A DNA stretch of 61,109 nt. Origin: O2-02-FULL-42-9 sp038043025 (lineage in GTDB: Bacteria; Pseudomonadota; Gammaproteobacteria; UBA12402). The position numbers were made by a program, and so were the translations under genes. This document shows, one piece after another, positions 29,367-38,921 of the stretch. Below the pieces are notes generated by a model. It did no database searches and was not told the origin of the DNA. It saw nothing but the letters and a program-made list of their open reading frames with translations. The stretch spans positions 1 to 61,109 of the forward strand of contig JBBTCW010000003.1 in the NCBI GenBank assembly GCA_038043025.1, in the 5' to 3' direction. The number at the start of each line of letters is the position of its first letter. Positions within the stretch are counted from its first letter, which is position 1.

Positions 29367-29906
29367 CCCTTGTGAGTGAATGATAAATGCAGCCGCTTCC
29401 GCCAAATCATTTTTTACGGCGACTGTTTTTATAACATCCGGATTTTTGTCTAATGTTTCTTTCCCGTGACCGGTTAAGACAAGAATCTTTTTGCACGCTT
29501 TCGCGGCGTCTAAATCTCGCTTTGAATCGCCAATCGCATAGACGTTTTTTAAATTGATCGCATAATCTTTTTTAATTTGATCGAACAAACCGCTTTTCGG
29601 TTTTCGGCATTTGCAATGATCATCAGGTGTGTGCGGACAAAAATAAATTTTATCAATACGGCCGCCGTATTTTTTTAATGTGCGCTCCATTTTTTGATGA
29701 ATTTTATTGAGGGTTTCTAACGAGAAAAGCCCTCGACCTACGCCGGATTGATTCGACGCAATCACCACTGTAAATCCCGCTTGATTTAATTGCGCAATGG
29801 CTTCTAAGCTGCCAGGAATCGGGATCCATTCATCGGGCGATTTGATATACGCAGCGGATTCCTTATTAATGACGCCATCACGATCGAGAATAATTAATTT
29901 TTTCAT
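29310..29906 (-). CDS. gmhB: D-glycero-beta-D-manno-heptose 1,7-bisphosphate 7-phosphatase
   Basis: HAD phosphatase in ADP-heptose synthesis for the LPS core. 198 residues. HAD motif I is LDRDGVIN, motif II ASNQSGVGRG, and the GmhB-type zinc loop is CPHTPDDHCKCRKP; motif IV is AIGDSKRDLDAA. The C-terminus runs about 20 residues past the usual end (GLMQPKQTKQNIHQLHRWT) into the convergent protease gene. It overlaps the glyS stop by four bases. Confidence 0.9.
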   Translation of the reverse strand: MKKLIILDRDGVINKESAAYIKSPDEWIPIPGSLEAIAQLNQAGFTVVIASNQSGVGRGLFSLETLNKIHQKMERTLKKYGGRIDKIYFCPHTPDDHCKCRKPKSGLFDQIKKDYAINLKNVYAIGDSKRDLDAAKACKKILVLTGHGKETLDKNPDVIKTVAVKNDLAEAAAFIIHSQGLMQPKQTKQNIHQLHRWT

Positions 29907-32005
29907 GATGCGCCAATCTGCAATAAAGAAATGTCGGCGACTTTTAAGAAGAGTTCGCGCAGTTTTACCAAAAGCGCTAATCGATTTTGTTGTAGCTTTG
30001 GATCCTCGTCCATCACCATGACCGTTTCGAAAAATCGATCGACGGGGTCGCGCAATTGTGCAAGATCAATTAATAATCCAGTGTAATCACAATTTTTTTC
30101 AAATGCGGCAACCGTTTCAATTCTTTTGCTGATGTCGCGCGCGAGTTGAATTTCGGCCGATTCTTTCAAGAGATCCATTTTAAATACATGCTTTAATATA
30201 CCCGCTTCATTTTTAATAAGTATGTTTTTAACGCGCTTGTTAGCGGCAGCTAAACTTTCTGCTTCGGGTAACGTCGCAAAATGTTGAACGGCTTTTAGAC
30301 GCGCATGAAATAAAACTAAATCTTCATGCCAAATTGGCCCGCCGAGCGTTGCATGATATTGGTCGAGCGTAAAGCCGTTTTGCCCAACCCACGTTGCTAA
30401 GCGATCTAAAATAAATGTGCCCAGCGTGACGCCGAGATGTTCTTTGGGTAGCGGATGATCGGAATGTTTGTAAATGTTATAGGTTTCTTTGATTAACTCA
30501 TTTAAATTTAAATGCAATTCATGTTCAATCATGATACGAATCAACCCGAATGCAGCGCGACGCAATGCAAACGGATCTTTGGTGCCCGTTGGAATTTGAT
30601 TGATGCCAAACATACCGACGAGCGTGTCAATGCGATCCGCAATGGCGAGCGCTTGGCCGGTCGCTGTTTGGGGTAAGTCATCTGTCGCAAAACGCGGCAT
30701 ATATTGCTCTTTTAATGCGATCGCGACGGTTTCAGGCTCGTTGTCATGCCGTGCATAGTATTCACCCATGATGCCTTGTAGTTCGGGAAATTCTCCGACC
30801 ATGCTCGTCATCAGATCTGTTTTAGACAGCAAAGCAGCGCGTTCAATATCAGTGATTTTAAAGTGTAATTGTTTTGCAATATAACCCGACAATTTTTGTA
30901 GACGTTGCGTTTTATTTAATAATGTCCCGAGTTGTTTTTGAAAAACCACATGACCTAATTGATCGATATAAATGTTGAGCGGATGTTTTAAGTCTGTTTC
31001 ATAAAAGAATTTTGCATCCGAAAGTCGTGCGCGCATCACGCGCTCATTGCCGCTGATAATATATTTTGTGCGATACGGTTTGATGTTGGCGATCGCAATA
31101 AAATTTGGTAATAACTGATTGGATTGATCAACAACTGGGAAACAGCGCTGATGTTTTTCCATCGAGGCGATTAATACTTCTTTGGGTAAGCTTAAAAAAT
31201 CGTTTGAAAATTTAGCTAACAGCGCCATCGGCCATTCAGTGGATGCGGTCACTTCATCTAATAACGCGTCGTTGATTACCGGGGAGCCAATGCGCTGGGC
31301 TGCATGAATGGTTTGTGTTCGAATGATGTTTTTGCGTTCGTTGAAATCCACGTACACATGCGCATATTTTTTAAGTGTTTTAATATAGGCTTTTGCGGAT
31401 GAAATGGTAATCGGCGAGGTGTTATAAAAACGATGGCCTTGTGTTTTGTTGCTCGTCGTTTTTTCTAAAATGATGCCTGGCACAATTTTTCGGCCATACA
31501 TCAAAATAATGCCATGCACCGGCCGTTCAAAAGTAATGTCATGATCGCCCCAGCGCATTTGTTTTTTAATGGGTAATTTTTTTATTGCTTCGGTGACAAT
31601 GTCTGGCAAACAATCAAAAATTGATTTACCGGGTTCGGTTTTTTTGAAATATAAACATTCACCTTTTGGCGTATCGAGTCGCTCGAGTTGTTCGACAGAT
31701 ACGTCACAGGATTTTGCAAACCCTGTTGCTTGTGGTTTGGGCGCACCGTCGGGAAAAAAAGAGATGGACGACAACGGCCCTTTGCGTTCAATGACTTGAT
31801 CGGGTTGTTTGGCCGTAACGTTATTTAAAATAACGACTAATCGGCGTGGCGTGGCGAGCAATGCGTCGTCGAGTTCATACTCGAAGCCCGATGTTTTTAA
31901 ACCTTCAGCAATAGATTCTTTAAGGCTCATGGCGAGCCGCGTCAAATTTTTTGGCGGTAGTTCTTCGGTTAAAATTTCGAGCAACAAGTCGGCTTTTTTT
32001 GTCAT
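29903..32005 (-). CDS. glyS: Glycyl-tRNA synthetase beta subunit
   Basis: 700 residues, the family length. Starts LLLEILTEELPP, holds TEWPMALLAKF, and has an HD-like region (YYARHDNEPE) and a C-terminal anticodon-binding domain. With GlyQ it forms the alpha2beta2 enzyme charging tRNA-Gly. The start overlaps the glyQ stop by four bases. Confidence 0.97.
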   Translation of the reverse strand: MTKKADLLLEILTEELPPKNLTRLAMSLKESIAEGLKTSGFEYELDDALLATPRRLVVILNNVTAKQPDQVIERKGPLSSISFFPDGAPKPQATGFAKSCDVSVEQLERLDTPKGECLYFKKTEPGKSIFDCLPDIVTEAIKKLPIKKQMRWGDHDITFERPVHGIILMYGRKIVPGIILEKTTSNKTQGHRFYNTSPITISSAKAYIKTLKKYAHVYVDFNERKNIIRTQTIHAAQRIGSPVINDALLDEVTASTEWPMALLAKFSNDFLSLPKEVLIASMEKHQRCFPVVDQSNQLLPNFIAIANIKPYRTKYIISGNERVMRARLSDAKFFYETDLKHPLNIYIDQLGHVVFQKQLGTLLNKTQRLQKLSGYIAKQLHFKITDIERAALLSKTDLMTSMVGEFPELQGIMGEYYARHDNEPETVAIALKEQYMPRFATDDLPQTATGQALAIADRIDTLVGMFGINQIPTGTKDPFALRRAAFGLIRIMIEHELHLNLNELIKETYNIYKHSDHPLPKEHLGVTLGTFILDRLATWVGQNGFTLDQYHATLGGPIWHEDLVLFHARLKAVQHFATLPEAESLAAANKRVKNILIKNEAGILKHVFKMDLLKESAEIQLARDISKRIETVAAFEKNCDYTGLLIDLAQLRDPVDRFFETVMVMDEDPKLQQNRLALLVKLRELFLKVADISLLQIGAS

Positions 32006-32907
32006 GCGGTATCTTTTTTAAGTAATGGAAATCCAAGTGTTTCGCGTGATGTATAATATTGCTCTGCCACCGCTTTGGCGAGCGCGCGAATGCGCAGCAT
32101 ATATTGCTGACGTTCTGTCACCGAAATTGCATGACGCGCATCCAATAAATTAAATGCGTGCGATGCGTTTAATATCATTTCATAAGCGGGTAAGGGCAAT
32201 TTGTTTTCAAGCAAGGTTTTGCATTGTAGCTCATCAGTATCAAATTGTTTTAATAAGGCGTTGACATCGGCATATTCAAAATTATAAGCAGACATTTCAA
32301 TTTCATTTTGTTTAAAAATATCGCCGTAGGTAACGCGTGGGGTATGTGACCACAAAATATCAAACATGCTGTCGACGTTTTGTAAATACATAGCGATGCG
32401 TTCGAGTCCGTAGGTGAGTTCGCCGGTGACCGGCTTGCAGTCTAAGCCACCCACTTGTTGAAAATAAGTAAATTGTGAAATTTCCATGCCATCCAAGCAA
32501 ACTTCCCATCCGAGTCCCCAGGCGCCGAGCGTGGGCGATTCCCAATTGTCTTCCATAAATCGGATGTCACATTGTTTGGGATCGATGCCAAGTGCGCTGA
32601 TGGAGTGTAAATAAAGGGCTTGAATATCGTCGGGCGAGGGTTTTAGAATGACTTGAAATTGATAGTAATGTTGTGCGCGATTGGGGTTATCGCCATAGCG
32701 GCCATCGGTCGGTCGGCGGCAAGGTTGTACAAATGCTGTGCGCCAAGGTTCAGGTCCGATTGCGCGCAAGAACGTCGATGGATGAAAAGTCCCTGCGCCG
32801 ACGGGCATATCGAGCGGTTGTGTGATCATGCAGCCTTGCTTAGCCCAATAGGTTTGGAGAGCCAAGATCATATCCTGAAAGGTCTGAGGTTTTTTTGATG
32901 TAAACAC
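32002..32907 (-). CDS. glyQ: Glycyl-tRNA synthetase alpha subunit
   Basis: Class II synthetase catalytic subunit. About 301 residues. Motifs: TFQDMILALQTYWAKQGC, PVGAGTFHPSTFLRAIGPEP, RRPTDGRYGDNPNR, and FTYFQQVGGLDCKPVTGE. The open frame begins with a TTG at 32928, but a GTG at 32907 has GGAA eight bases upstream and gives an N-terminus matching family length, so GTG is preferred. First gene of glyQ-glyS-gmhB. Confidence 0.95.
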   Translation of the reverse strand: MFTSKKPQTFQDMILALQTYWAKQGCMITQPLDMPVGAGTFHPSTFLRAIGPEPWRTAFVQPCRRPTDGRYGDNPNRAQHYYQFQVILKPSPDDIQALYLHSISALGIDPKQCDIRFMEDNWESPTLGAWGLGWEVCLDGMEISQFTYFQQVGGLDCKPVTGELTYGLERIAMYLQNVDSMFDILWSHTPRVTYGDIFKQNEIEMSAYNFEYADVNALLKQFDTDELQCKTLLENKLPLPAYEMILNASHAFNLLDARHAISVTERQQYMLRIRALAKAVAEQYYTSRETLGFPLLKKDTA

Positions 32908-32970
32908 CGATGAATTTCCTATTATCAATACGATGGTTGCATTATAACGGATTCGGTTTTAAGTACAATG

Positions 32971-33027
32971 CGCAGCTCTGAGCTGACGCAAGGCAGACTG
33001 TGACTGGGTTATATCAGCTCAGAGCTG
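32971..33027. repeat. Palindromic repeat pair downstream of the first paralog
   Basis: Left arm CGCAGCTCTGAGCTG, right arm CAGCTCAGAGCTG; the spacer (GGCAGACTGTGACTGG) is in the reverse orientation to the copy at 36616. Right flank GTGTGGACGATTAG is shared with the copy at 34764. Confidence 0.85.
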
Positions 33028-33036
33028 TGTGGACGA

Positions 33037-34704
33037 TTAGTGAGGGCTGGGTGATCTTGCTAAAAGCGATATGTGTGGGTCATCACTTGCCTGGGCGGGT
33101 TGACGGCGTCCTTGAAATGCTGCTCCGGCCGCCCCAGCACCAGCAGCGAGTTCATCTTCCTCGTCGGACAGCGCCGCAGTACCACCTTCATCACCTAAGT
33201 GGTGTCGTACAAAAGCAGAGCTCTCTTCTGGAATTCTAGGTTGTTCTTGTTTGAGCAAAGATGTAATGATTGGCATTTTGTTTTGAATAAATACATCCTC
33301 GTTTGCATGCATAAGATCAATGGCTCTTTGTAAACCAGACGTTGGAGGTAGCTCGCGCAAATCTGCTACGCCCTCATGTTGTACGAGTATGAGTCGATAA
33401 CGATCGATGGTTAAGGCATAGGCGAGCAACTGTTGATTTTGTAAAATATTATCGGTCATGTATATGAAAAATTTATCGTGGGTTGTTTCAGCAGTTGTTT
33501 CAGCTAACCATGTTTCGCATATGTGATGTGCGATAACAGATCGATCTTGAGGTTTAAGGTCTGTTTGGAACATTTTCCATAACAACTCTAATTTATTTTT
33601 AGGCGAATCGAATTCGATTTTAAATAGAGGGCTCTTTGCACATAACTTAGAGATGCGCTCTGATTTCCAGCCTACCAGATTACAAAAATGATCCCACCAG
33701 GATGGTTTGACTTGTTTCCAAAATGATTTAACGCGCAATATGACAGTGGCACGTACCGCAGAAATCCCGTGAAGCTCAGTTTCATTAGGATGGTCTAATA
33801 TATGTTTAATTATGTTTTTAATATTTTGTCGAAGTAGAAAACTTTTGTGTGATATTTTTTGTATTTTGTGGTACCCATAAAGATAGAGATGCTGGTGCCG
33901 GTTTGGCAAAAGACTACCAAACGCATAGGCTTCTTGCCCTAATTTTTCTTCAGCTGCGACGATATTGAGCTCCATTGTTGGATCGAGTGGTCGCGCCAAT
34001 AAGCCATCAAAAAAGGCCTTGTGTTCGTCCTGTTCCAATGTCGCAAAAATTTGTTCGGCATTCGTCAAGCTGCGTCTGCCCCAGATTGCTTTATGCTTCT
34101 CGAATAACTGTTTATTTGCGCGCTTAAATTTTTTGTACACGAGTGTCGCTAGTATTGGGTCGCCATCGAGTAAATTTTTAATGGCACGTTGTGCTTGTTG
34201 TTGCATTGGGTCTTCATATTGCTTGTCTTCGGATAATATTGCCGCGTGCAAATTGGGATTGTATTCTAGTGTTGCGATAAATTTCTCGCGGAATTTTTCT
34301 TTTTCCTCTTTTTTTTCTAGCGTGTGGATTCGAACTAATAAAGTTTTAGCAAAACCGATCGAAAAATAATTTCCAGAGGGGCCTTTGTTGAGTGATAGGG
34401 CTGTCCAGTTATTGAGAAGAATCTGTAGGTCTAAGTCGGGTTCTATTAATATACGTTCTCTCATTCGACTGGCGATCTCACCCGTGAGTGTATTGCGATC
34501 CCAATGGGATAGAGCATGAATATCAGCGAGGAGTAAGTTTAAATTGTCCGACGAGACATTGCCATCTTTTAGCGCGCCAATGCGTCGAGCGAGCGCTTGC
34601 ATGTCCTTCGAGCGATCGATTATTTTGAATTTTTTTCGGACAGACCCTTTTCGTGCGTCATAGTCTGCAATAAAGGCGAGTAACTCAGCTTTTTGAATGG
34701 GCAT
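33037..34704 (-). CDS. Unknown protein, tandem paralog 1 (effector-like)
   Basis: 555 residues, mostly helical, no signal peptide or membrane helix. I recognise no family. It is a clear paralog of the next gene: both begin MPI(Q/R)KAELLAFIADYD, share a block from YNPNL/K through RRSLTNAEQI (about residues 150-220) at near identity, and share HHLGDEGGTAALSDEE near the end. The C-terminus is low complexity and acidic, then Ala/Gly-rich. The nucleotide match in the shared block (about 34040-34230 against 35870-36060) includes silent sites, while flanking parts diverge strongly, a mosaic pattern that suggests gene conversion. Size, lineage-specific look and tail fit a secreted effector, by inference only. 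Confidence 0.75.
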   Translation of the reverse strand: MPIQKAELLAFIADYDARKGSVRKKFKIIDRSKDMQALARRIGALKDGNVSSDNLNLLLADIHALSHWDRNTLTGEIASRMRERILIEPDLDLQILLNNWTALSLNKGPSGNYFSIGFAKTLLVRIHTLEKKEEKEKFREKFIATLEYNPNLHAAILSEDKQYEDPMQQQAQRAIKNLLDGDPILATLVYKKFKRANKQLFEKHKAIWGRRSLTNAEQIFATLEQDEHKAFFDGLLARPLDPTMELNIVAAEEKLGQEAYAFGSLLPNRHQHLYLYGYHKIQKISHKSFLLRQNIKNIIKHILDHPNETELHGISAVRATVILRVKSFWKQVKPSWWDHFCNLVGWKSERISKLCAKSPLFKIEFDSPKNKLELLWKMFQTDLKPQDRSVIAHHICETWLAETTAETTHDKFFIYMTDNILQNQQLLAYALTIDRYRLILVQHEGVADLRELPPTSGLQRAIDLMHANEDVFIQNKMPIITSLLKQEQPRIPEESSAFVRHHLGDEGGTAALSDEEDELAAGAGAAGAAFQGRRQPAQASDDPHISLLARSPSPH

Positions 34705-34763
34705 TTTTATTTTCCTATTTTCTTCGAGGAATGATAAAGAATATTAATTTAAAAAGCAAGCAG

Positions 34764-34820
34764 CGCAGCTCTGAGCTGCTGCAAGGCAGGCTGTGACTGG
34801 GTTATAGCAGCTCAGAGCTG
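34764..34820. repeat. Palindromic repeat pair between the tandem paralogs
   Basis: Left arm GCGCAGCTCTGAGCTGC, right arm GCAGCTCAGAGCTG, spacer GGCAGGCTGTGACTGG. Its left flank (AGCAAGCAG) matches the copy at 36616 and its right flank matches the copy at 32971, as expected if one gene-plus-repeat unit was duplicated. Confidence 0.85.
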
Positions 34821-34829
34821 TGTGGACGA

Positions 34830-36548
34830 TTAGCAGCGAGGGCGGGGGGCGCCGTCGTCGGCTAAAAGCCACCTACGTTCATCCGGGGGCGCGGCAGATT
34901 GATGATGTTCTTGAAATGCTGCCCCGGCCGCCCCAGCTCCAGCACCAGCTCCAGCCCAAACACCAACATTACCCCAATTACCCCAATCAGCGGCGGGTTT
35001 ATCATATTCCTCGTCGGACAGCGCAGCAGTACCACCTTCATCACCTAAGTGGTGTCGTACAAAAGCAGAGCTCTGTCCTGGACTTCTAAGTCTTGCTTGT
35101 TCGCCGAACAAAGACTCAATGATTTCCCTTTTTTCTTGAATAAATGGATCCTGGGTGCCCCACATACTATCAATGGCAGTTTTTAACTTAGATGTTGGAG
35201 ATAGATCCTGCAAATCTGCTACGCCCTCATGTTGTACGAGTATGAGTCGATAGCGATCGATGGTTAAGGCATAGGCGAGCAACCGTTGACTTTGTAAAGT
35301 ATTCTTGGTCATGTGTGAGAAAAAATTATCCTGAGTTGTTTCAGCTAACAATGTTTCGCATAAGTGATGTGCGATAATGGATCGATCTTGAGGTTTAAGC
35401 TTTGTGTGGAACGTTTTCCATAACGGCTCTAATTTATCTTTAGGCGAATCGAGTTCGATTCCAAATAGAGGGCTATTTTTACGTAACTTATCAGAGGTGC
35501 TAGCTAAGCGTTCCAACCGACTAAGAAACTTATCCCACCAGGATGGCTTGGCTTGTTTCCAAAATGATTTAACGTGCAATATGATAGTGGCGAGTGCCGC
35601 AGGAATCTGGGGAATCTCCTCTATCGTTTGAGAAAGGCCTAATTTAGTTTTAATATCTATTGGTAAGTCTTGATCATCGAACATTGTTAAGCGCGCCTGA
35701 AAATAGGGATGCAGATCCGTATTCCGACATGAGCCAGTAGAAAAATAACGATGGATTGCTTTCCATAATTTTCCTTCAGTTGCTGCGACGATATCGAGCT
35801 CTCTTGTTGGATCGAGTGGTCGCATCAATAAGTTATCAAAAAAGGCATTGTGTTCTCTCGGTTTCAATGTCGCCAAAATTTGTTCGGCATTCGTCAAGCT
35901 ACGTCTGCCCCAGATTGCTTTATGCTTCTCGAATAACGGTTTATTTGCGCGCTTAAATTTTTTGTACATGAGTGTCGCCAGTATTGGGTCGCCATCGAGT
36001 AAATTTTTAATGGCACGTTGTGCTTGTTGTTGCATTGGGTCTTCATATTGCTTGTCTTCGGATAATATTGCCTCACGCAACTTGGGATTGTATTCTAGTA
36101 TTGCGATAAATTCTTTTCGGAATTTTTCTTTTTCACTTTTGCTTCTTAGATTGCTGATTCGAGCTAATAAAGTTTTAGCAAAACCGATCGAAAAACAATC
36201 TTCAGGGGCGCCTTTGCCGAGCGATAGAGCCGTCCAGTTCTCGAGAAAAATATGTTTGTAGTTGTAGCTTTCGATGTCGAGTTCTTTTAATATACATTCT
36301 CTCATGTCATTGGCGATCTTACCCGTGAGTGTATTGCGATCCCAACGGGATAGCGTAAGAATATGACGGAAGAGGGGTATTAAATTGTTCGGCGTGACAT
36401 TGTCATCAGGAAGCATTCCTAGATCGTCAATGCGTTGAGCGAGTGCTTGCATGCCCCGCGATCGATTGTTTAATTTTTTTCGGATAGCCCCTTTTTGTTT
36501 GTCATAGTCTGCAATAAAGGCGAGTAACTCAGCTTTTCGAATGGGCAT
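34830..36548 (-). CDS. Unknown protein, tandem paralog 2 (effector-like)
   Basis: 572 residues, paralog of the 555-residue protein downstream. Shared segments are WDRNTLTG, FSIGFAKTLL, LSEDKQYEDPMQQQAQ, LTIDRYRLILVQHEGVADL and SSAFVRHHLGDEGG. The region at about 260-330 differs in sequence and length. The tail has an AGAGAGAGAAGAAF low-complexity run. No recognised domain, signal or membrane segment. The upstream sequences of both paralogs (34705-34763 and 36549-36615) are also related, so promoters were duplicated with the genes. Confidence 0.75.
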   Translation of the reverse strand: MPIRKAELLAFIADYDKQKGAIRKKLNNRSRGMQALAQRIDDLGMLPDDNVTPNNLIPLFRHILTLSRWDRNTLTGKIANDMRECILKELDIESYNYKHIFLENWTALSLGKGAPEDCFSIGFAKTLLARISNLRSKSEKEKFRKEFIAILEYNPKLREAILSEDKQYEDPMQQQAQRAIKNLLDGDPILATLMYKKFKRANKPLFEKHKAIWGRRSLTNAEQILATLKPREHNAFFDNLLMRPLDPTRELDIVAATEGKLWKAIHRYFSTGSCRNTDLHPYFQARLTMFDDQDLPIDIKTKLGLSQTIEEIPQIPAALATIILHVKSFWKQAKPSWWDKFLSRLERLASTSDKLRKNSPLFGIELDSPKDKLEPLWKTFHTKLKPQDRSIIAHHLCETLLAETTQDNFFSHMTKNTLQSQRLLAYALTIDRYRLILVQHEGVADLQDLSPTSKLKTAIDSMWGTQDPFIQEKREIIESLFGEQARLRSPGQSSAFVRHHLGDEGGTAALSDEEYDKPAADWGNWGNVGVWAGAGAGAGAAGAAFQEHHQSAAPPDERRWLLADDGAPRPRC

Positions 36549-36615
36549 TTTTATTATCCTATTTTTTTTTCAAGTACAGGAATTATACAGCATATTATTT
36601 AAATAGCAAGCAGAA

Positions 36616-36672
36616 CAGCTCTGAGCTGCTATAATCCAGTCACAGCCTGCCTTGTAGCAGCTCAGAGCTGCG
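36616..36672. repeat. Palindromic repeat pair upstream of the tandem paralogs
   Basis: Left arm CAGCTCTGAGCTGC, right arm GCAGCTCAGAGCTGC, spacer AATCCAGTCACAGCCTGCC then TTGTA. A well-preserved copy that serves as reference for the short-spacer subtype. Confidence 0.88.
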
Positions 36673-36710
36673 CAGGTTGATATTTGAACAGGATTTGATA
36701 TGATGGATTT

Positions 36711-37349
36711 ATGCGATTAGTTTTATTTGATTTGGATGGCACCATTCTTGAAAATAAAAGCGCCGGCACGGCGTTTTCTTGGTATTTGTTCAAAAAAGGT
36801 AAATTCGGCATTAAACAAACTTTTTATTCATTGTGGTTTCTATGTCGATGGATTTTTAAATTTAAAACAGAAATTTTTATCAAAGATAAAGCATATTTTG
36901 CGGGCTTGTCTGAAGATGAAATCTTTGTTTTAGGGGCACAGTTTGTTAAAGAGCATCTGTTACCACGCGTGCGACCTTTTATGAAAGATCGTATCGCCGC
37001 GCATCGTCAGGCCGGCGATATTATCGTATTGTTAACGGGCGCGCCCAATTTTATCGCGAATGAAATTGCATCGCGTTTAGGTATTCATAAAGTGGCCGCA
37101 TCTGAATACAATACGAAAAATGGAATTTTTACTGCATTGCCGCCCAATCAACATTTATTTAAGCGAGAAAAATTAACAGCGGCGAAAAAATTATGTGATC
37201 AATATCGCTTGCAGTTATCTGATTGTGTTGCTTATGGCAATTCATTTAATGACCGATTTTTATTAGAGGCGGTTCATGTTGCGATTGCCGTAACGCCGGA
37301 TCGACGGCTTCGTCGATTGGCGAAAAGACAGCATTGGGATATCTTATAA
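36711..37349 (+). CDS. HAD superfamily IB phosphatase (PSP-like)
   Basis: 212 residues. HAD motif I is LFDLDGTIL, motif II VLLTGAP, motif III a Lys in FKREKL, and motif IV AYGNSFNDRFLLE. A hydrophobic cap segment (YSLWFLCRWIFKF) is typical of the subfamily IB hydrolases that resemble phosphoserine phosphatase. The substrate is uncertain: a phospholipid headgroup or small phosphate ester is possible. A bidirectional-looking terminator follows. Confidence 0.8.
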   Translation: MRLVLFDLDGTILENKSAGTAFSWYLFKKGKFGIKQTFYSLWFLCRWIFKFKTEIFIKDKAYFAGLSEDEIFVLGAQFVKEHLLPRVRPFMKDRIAAHRQAGDIIVLLTGAPNFIANEIASRLGIHKVAASEYNTKNGIFTALPPNQHLFKREKLTAAKKLCDQYRLQLSDCVAYGNSFNDRFLLEAVHVAIAVTPDRRLRRLAKRQHWDIL

Positions 37350-37357
37350 CGCGAAAA

Positions 37358-37385
37358 TTTCCCCGCTAAAAAGCGGGGATTTTTA
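37358..37385. terminator. Rho-independent terminator, probably bidirectional
   Basis: CCCCGCT (37361-37367), AAAA loop, AGCGGGG (37372-37378), then ATTTTTA. On the other strand the stem is followed by AAATTTT. It lies between convergent genes and just overlaps the end of the Com1-like gene. Confidence 0.75.
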
Positions 37386-38216
37386 TTTCACCGCATCAAT
37401 CATTTTCTGCAAGTTCGCTTGCGATGTCTCACCGGGGAAAAATTGTATCGGTGATTGAGCATTACCCTTTGTCGGCATGATAATAATAGCCGGGGTGCCC
37501 ATTAAGCCAAGCTGTGTTGCCGTGCTCTGATTATGCTTGATTTCTTGTGCTATCGCATTGTCTTTGAGGTCTTTTTTGAATTGCGTCCTATTCAATTTTA
37601 ATTGATTGGCTATTTGCAAGACCAATTTGTTATTAATTTGAGTTTTGGCATTATACAACGCTTGATGATAGGCATAATATTTGCCCTGCTTATTGGCGGC
37701 TAATGCGGCGCTTGAAGCCAGTTCAGAAACTGCACCATAAATTGGAAATTCCTTAAAGACAACGCGCAAGTCTGGATTTGCTTTCATTGTTGCGTCAAGC
37801 GTGGTAGCCAAATTGCGGCAATGCGGACATTGATAATCAAAATATTCCACCAGCGTGGTTGTGCCATTTTTATTGCCAGCAACGGGTGAATTCGGATTGT
37901 TTAACAAATCAGATAAGTCCATTTGACGAATTGCATTCGCCGTTTTCGTTTTTTGTTGTTCTAGCATTTTTTGTTGCAATGCCTGAGATGCTTGCATCAG
38001 CACTTCTGGGTTGCTGATGAGATAATCATGCATGATTTTTTGTATATCCGCTTGTTGTTCCGTACTAAAACTGTTCGCGCTGGTTTTAGCGGGCGTTAAT
38101 TCTTTCATTAATGACGGAGTACTTGGAACGGCATGAATAGATGCGGTAAAAAATAAACTTGCACCCACGATGGCGGCAATGCCAACGATCGTAGAGATGA
38201 TAATGTTTCGTTTCAT
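37383..38216 (-). CDS. Com1/DsbA-family periplasmic thiol-disulfide protein
   Basis: 277 residues. An N-terminal hydrophobic signal or anchor (to about 28) is followed by a helical dimerisation-like stretch (ISNPEVLMQASQALQQKM), then a thioredoxin fold with YFDYQCPHCRNL (CPHC active site) and cis-Pro in LMGTPAII. The layout matches Coxiella Com1 and Legionella DsbA2-type proteins, which oxidise or isomerise disulfides in the periplasm. AGGA precedes the ATG. No dsbB/dsbD is adjacent. Confidence 0.88.
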   Translation of the reverse strand: MKRNIIISTIVGIAAIVGASLFFTASIHAVPSTPSLMKELTPAKTSANSFSTEQQADIQKIMHDYLISNPEVLMQASQALQQKMLEQQKTKTANAIRQMDLSDLLNNPNSPVAGNKNGTTTLVEYFDYQCPHCRNLATTLDATMKANPDLRVVFKEFPIYGAVSELASSAALAANKQGKYYAYHQALYNAKTQINNKLVLQIANQLKLNRTQFKKDLKDNAIAQEIKHNQSTATQLGLMGTPAIIIMPTKGNAQSPIQFFPGETSQANLQKMIDAVK

Positions 38217-38327
38217 GAGAATGTCCTATGGTGAGTTAAAACTGTAAACACCTTAGAGGAGAGGGGCGAGAAAGTCAAGAAAGTGACAGCAATTCCCGCC
38301 GTATCCAGAACTCGCGTTTATAGCAAC

Positions 38328-38843
38328 TCAACAGTTAATACCACCAAAACAAAACGCATCAATAAATACAGCCACTGTATTTAAACGCATTGATATAACT
38401 TTTTTGTTTGAAATATCTTCGGCTTGATAACTAAGAGTACGTTTTTTGGCATTATATGTGGGATATGCCAAACGTAAAACCATCACCTCTTGATCCGATT
38501 TTCCTGACAAAGTATAAACAAAACTGGCATTAGGATTAATATCAGCAAAGTCATTAACTTTGTTATTCCAGTGCGAGACAAATTTGCTCGTTTTCAGCAC
38601 ACCTGCTTTGCGCGCTGGGCGATCAGTAAACCAGGTGGTATGCGAACCCACGTCAAATAGTGTTAATAGATAAAGGTTGGGCTTTTTATCTATTGGCATA
38701 ATATGGGCTGATTTTGCCGTTTGAGTAAAAAGATAACTCACTGGCTTGCCTTGAACGGTTTCCGCCTTCATGGGCATCGATGCCCATGCGGCCGCGCTCA
38801 ACAACAATATTAATAATATACAATATTGACAAACTCGCTTCAT
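38328..38843 (-). CDS. Secreted protein of unknown function
   Basis: 171 residues from the Met at 38843, which has AGGAG at the right spacing; the open frame extends to 38867. A signal peptide (CILLILLLSAAAWAS) is clear. The mature part is short, with VSYLFTQTAKSAH, TWFTDRPARKAG and a C-terminal AFCFGGINC with two cysteines. The pattern of a start LFTQTA and FTDRP resembles small periplasmic proteins of unknown role; I do not recognise the family. Confidence 0.7.
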   Translation of the reverse strand: MKRVCQYCILLILLLSAAAWASMPMKAETVQGKPVSYLFTQTAKSAHIMPIDKKPNLYLLTLFDVGSHTTWFTDRPARKAGVLKTSKFVSHWNNKVNDFADINPNASFVYTLSGKSDQEVMVLRLAYPTYNAKKRTLSYQAEDISNKKVISMRLNTVAVFIDAFCFGGINC

Positions 38844-38921
38844 AACGTTTCTCCTATAAAATTTCATTTGTACATTCTACCACAACTTAAGATGTTTTAC
38901 TTCTACTCTACCCTCTGAGCA

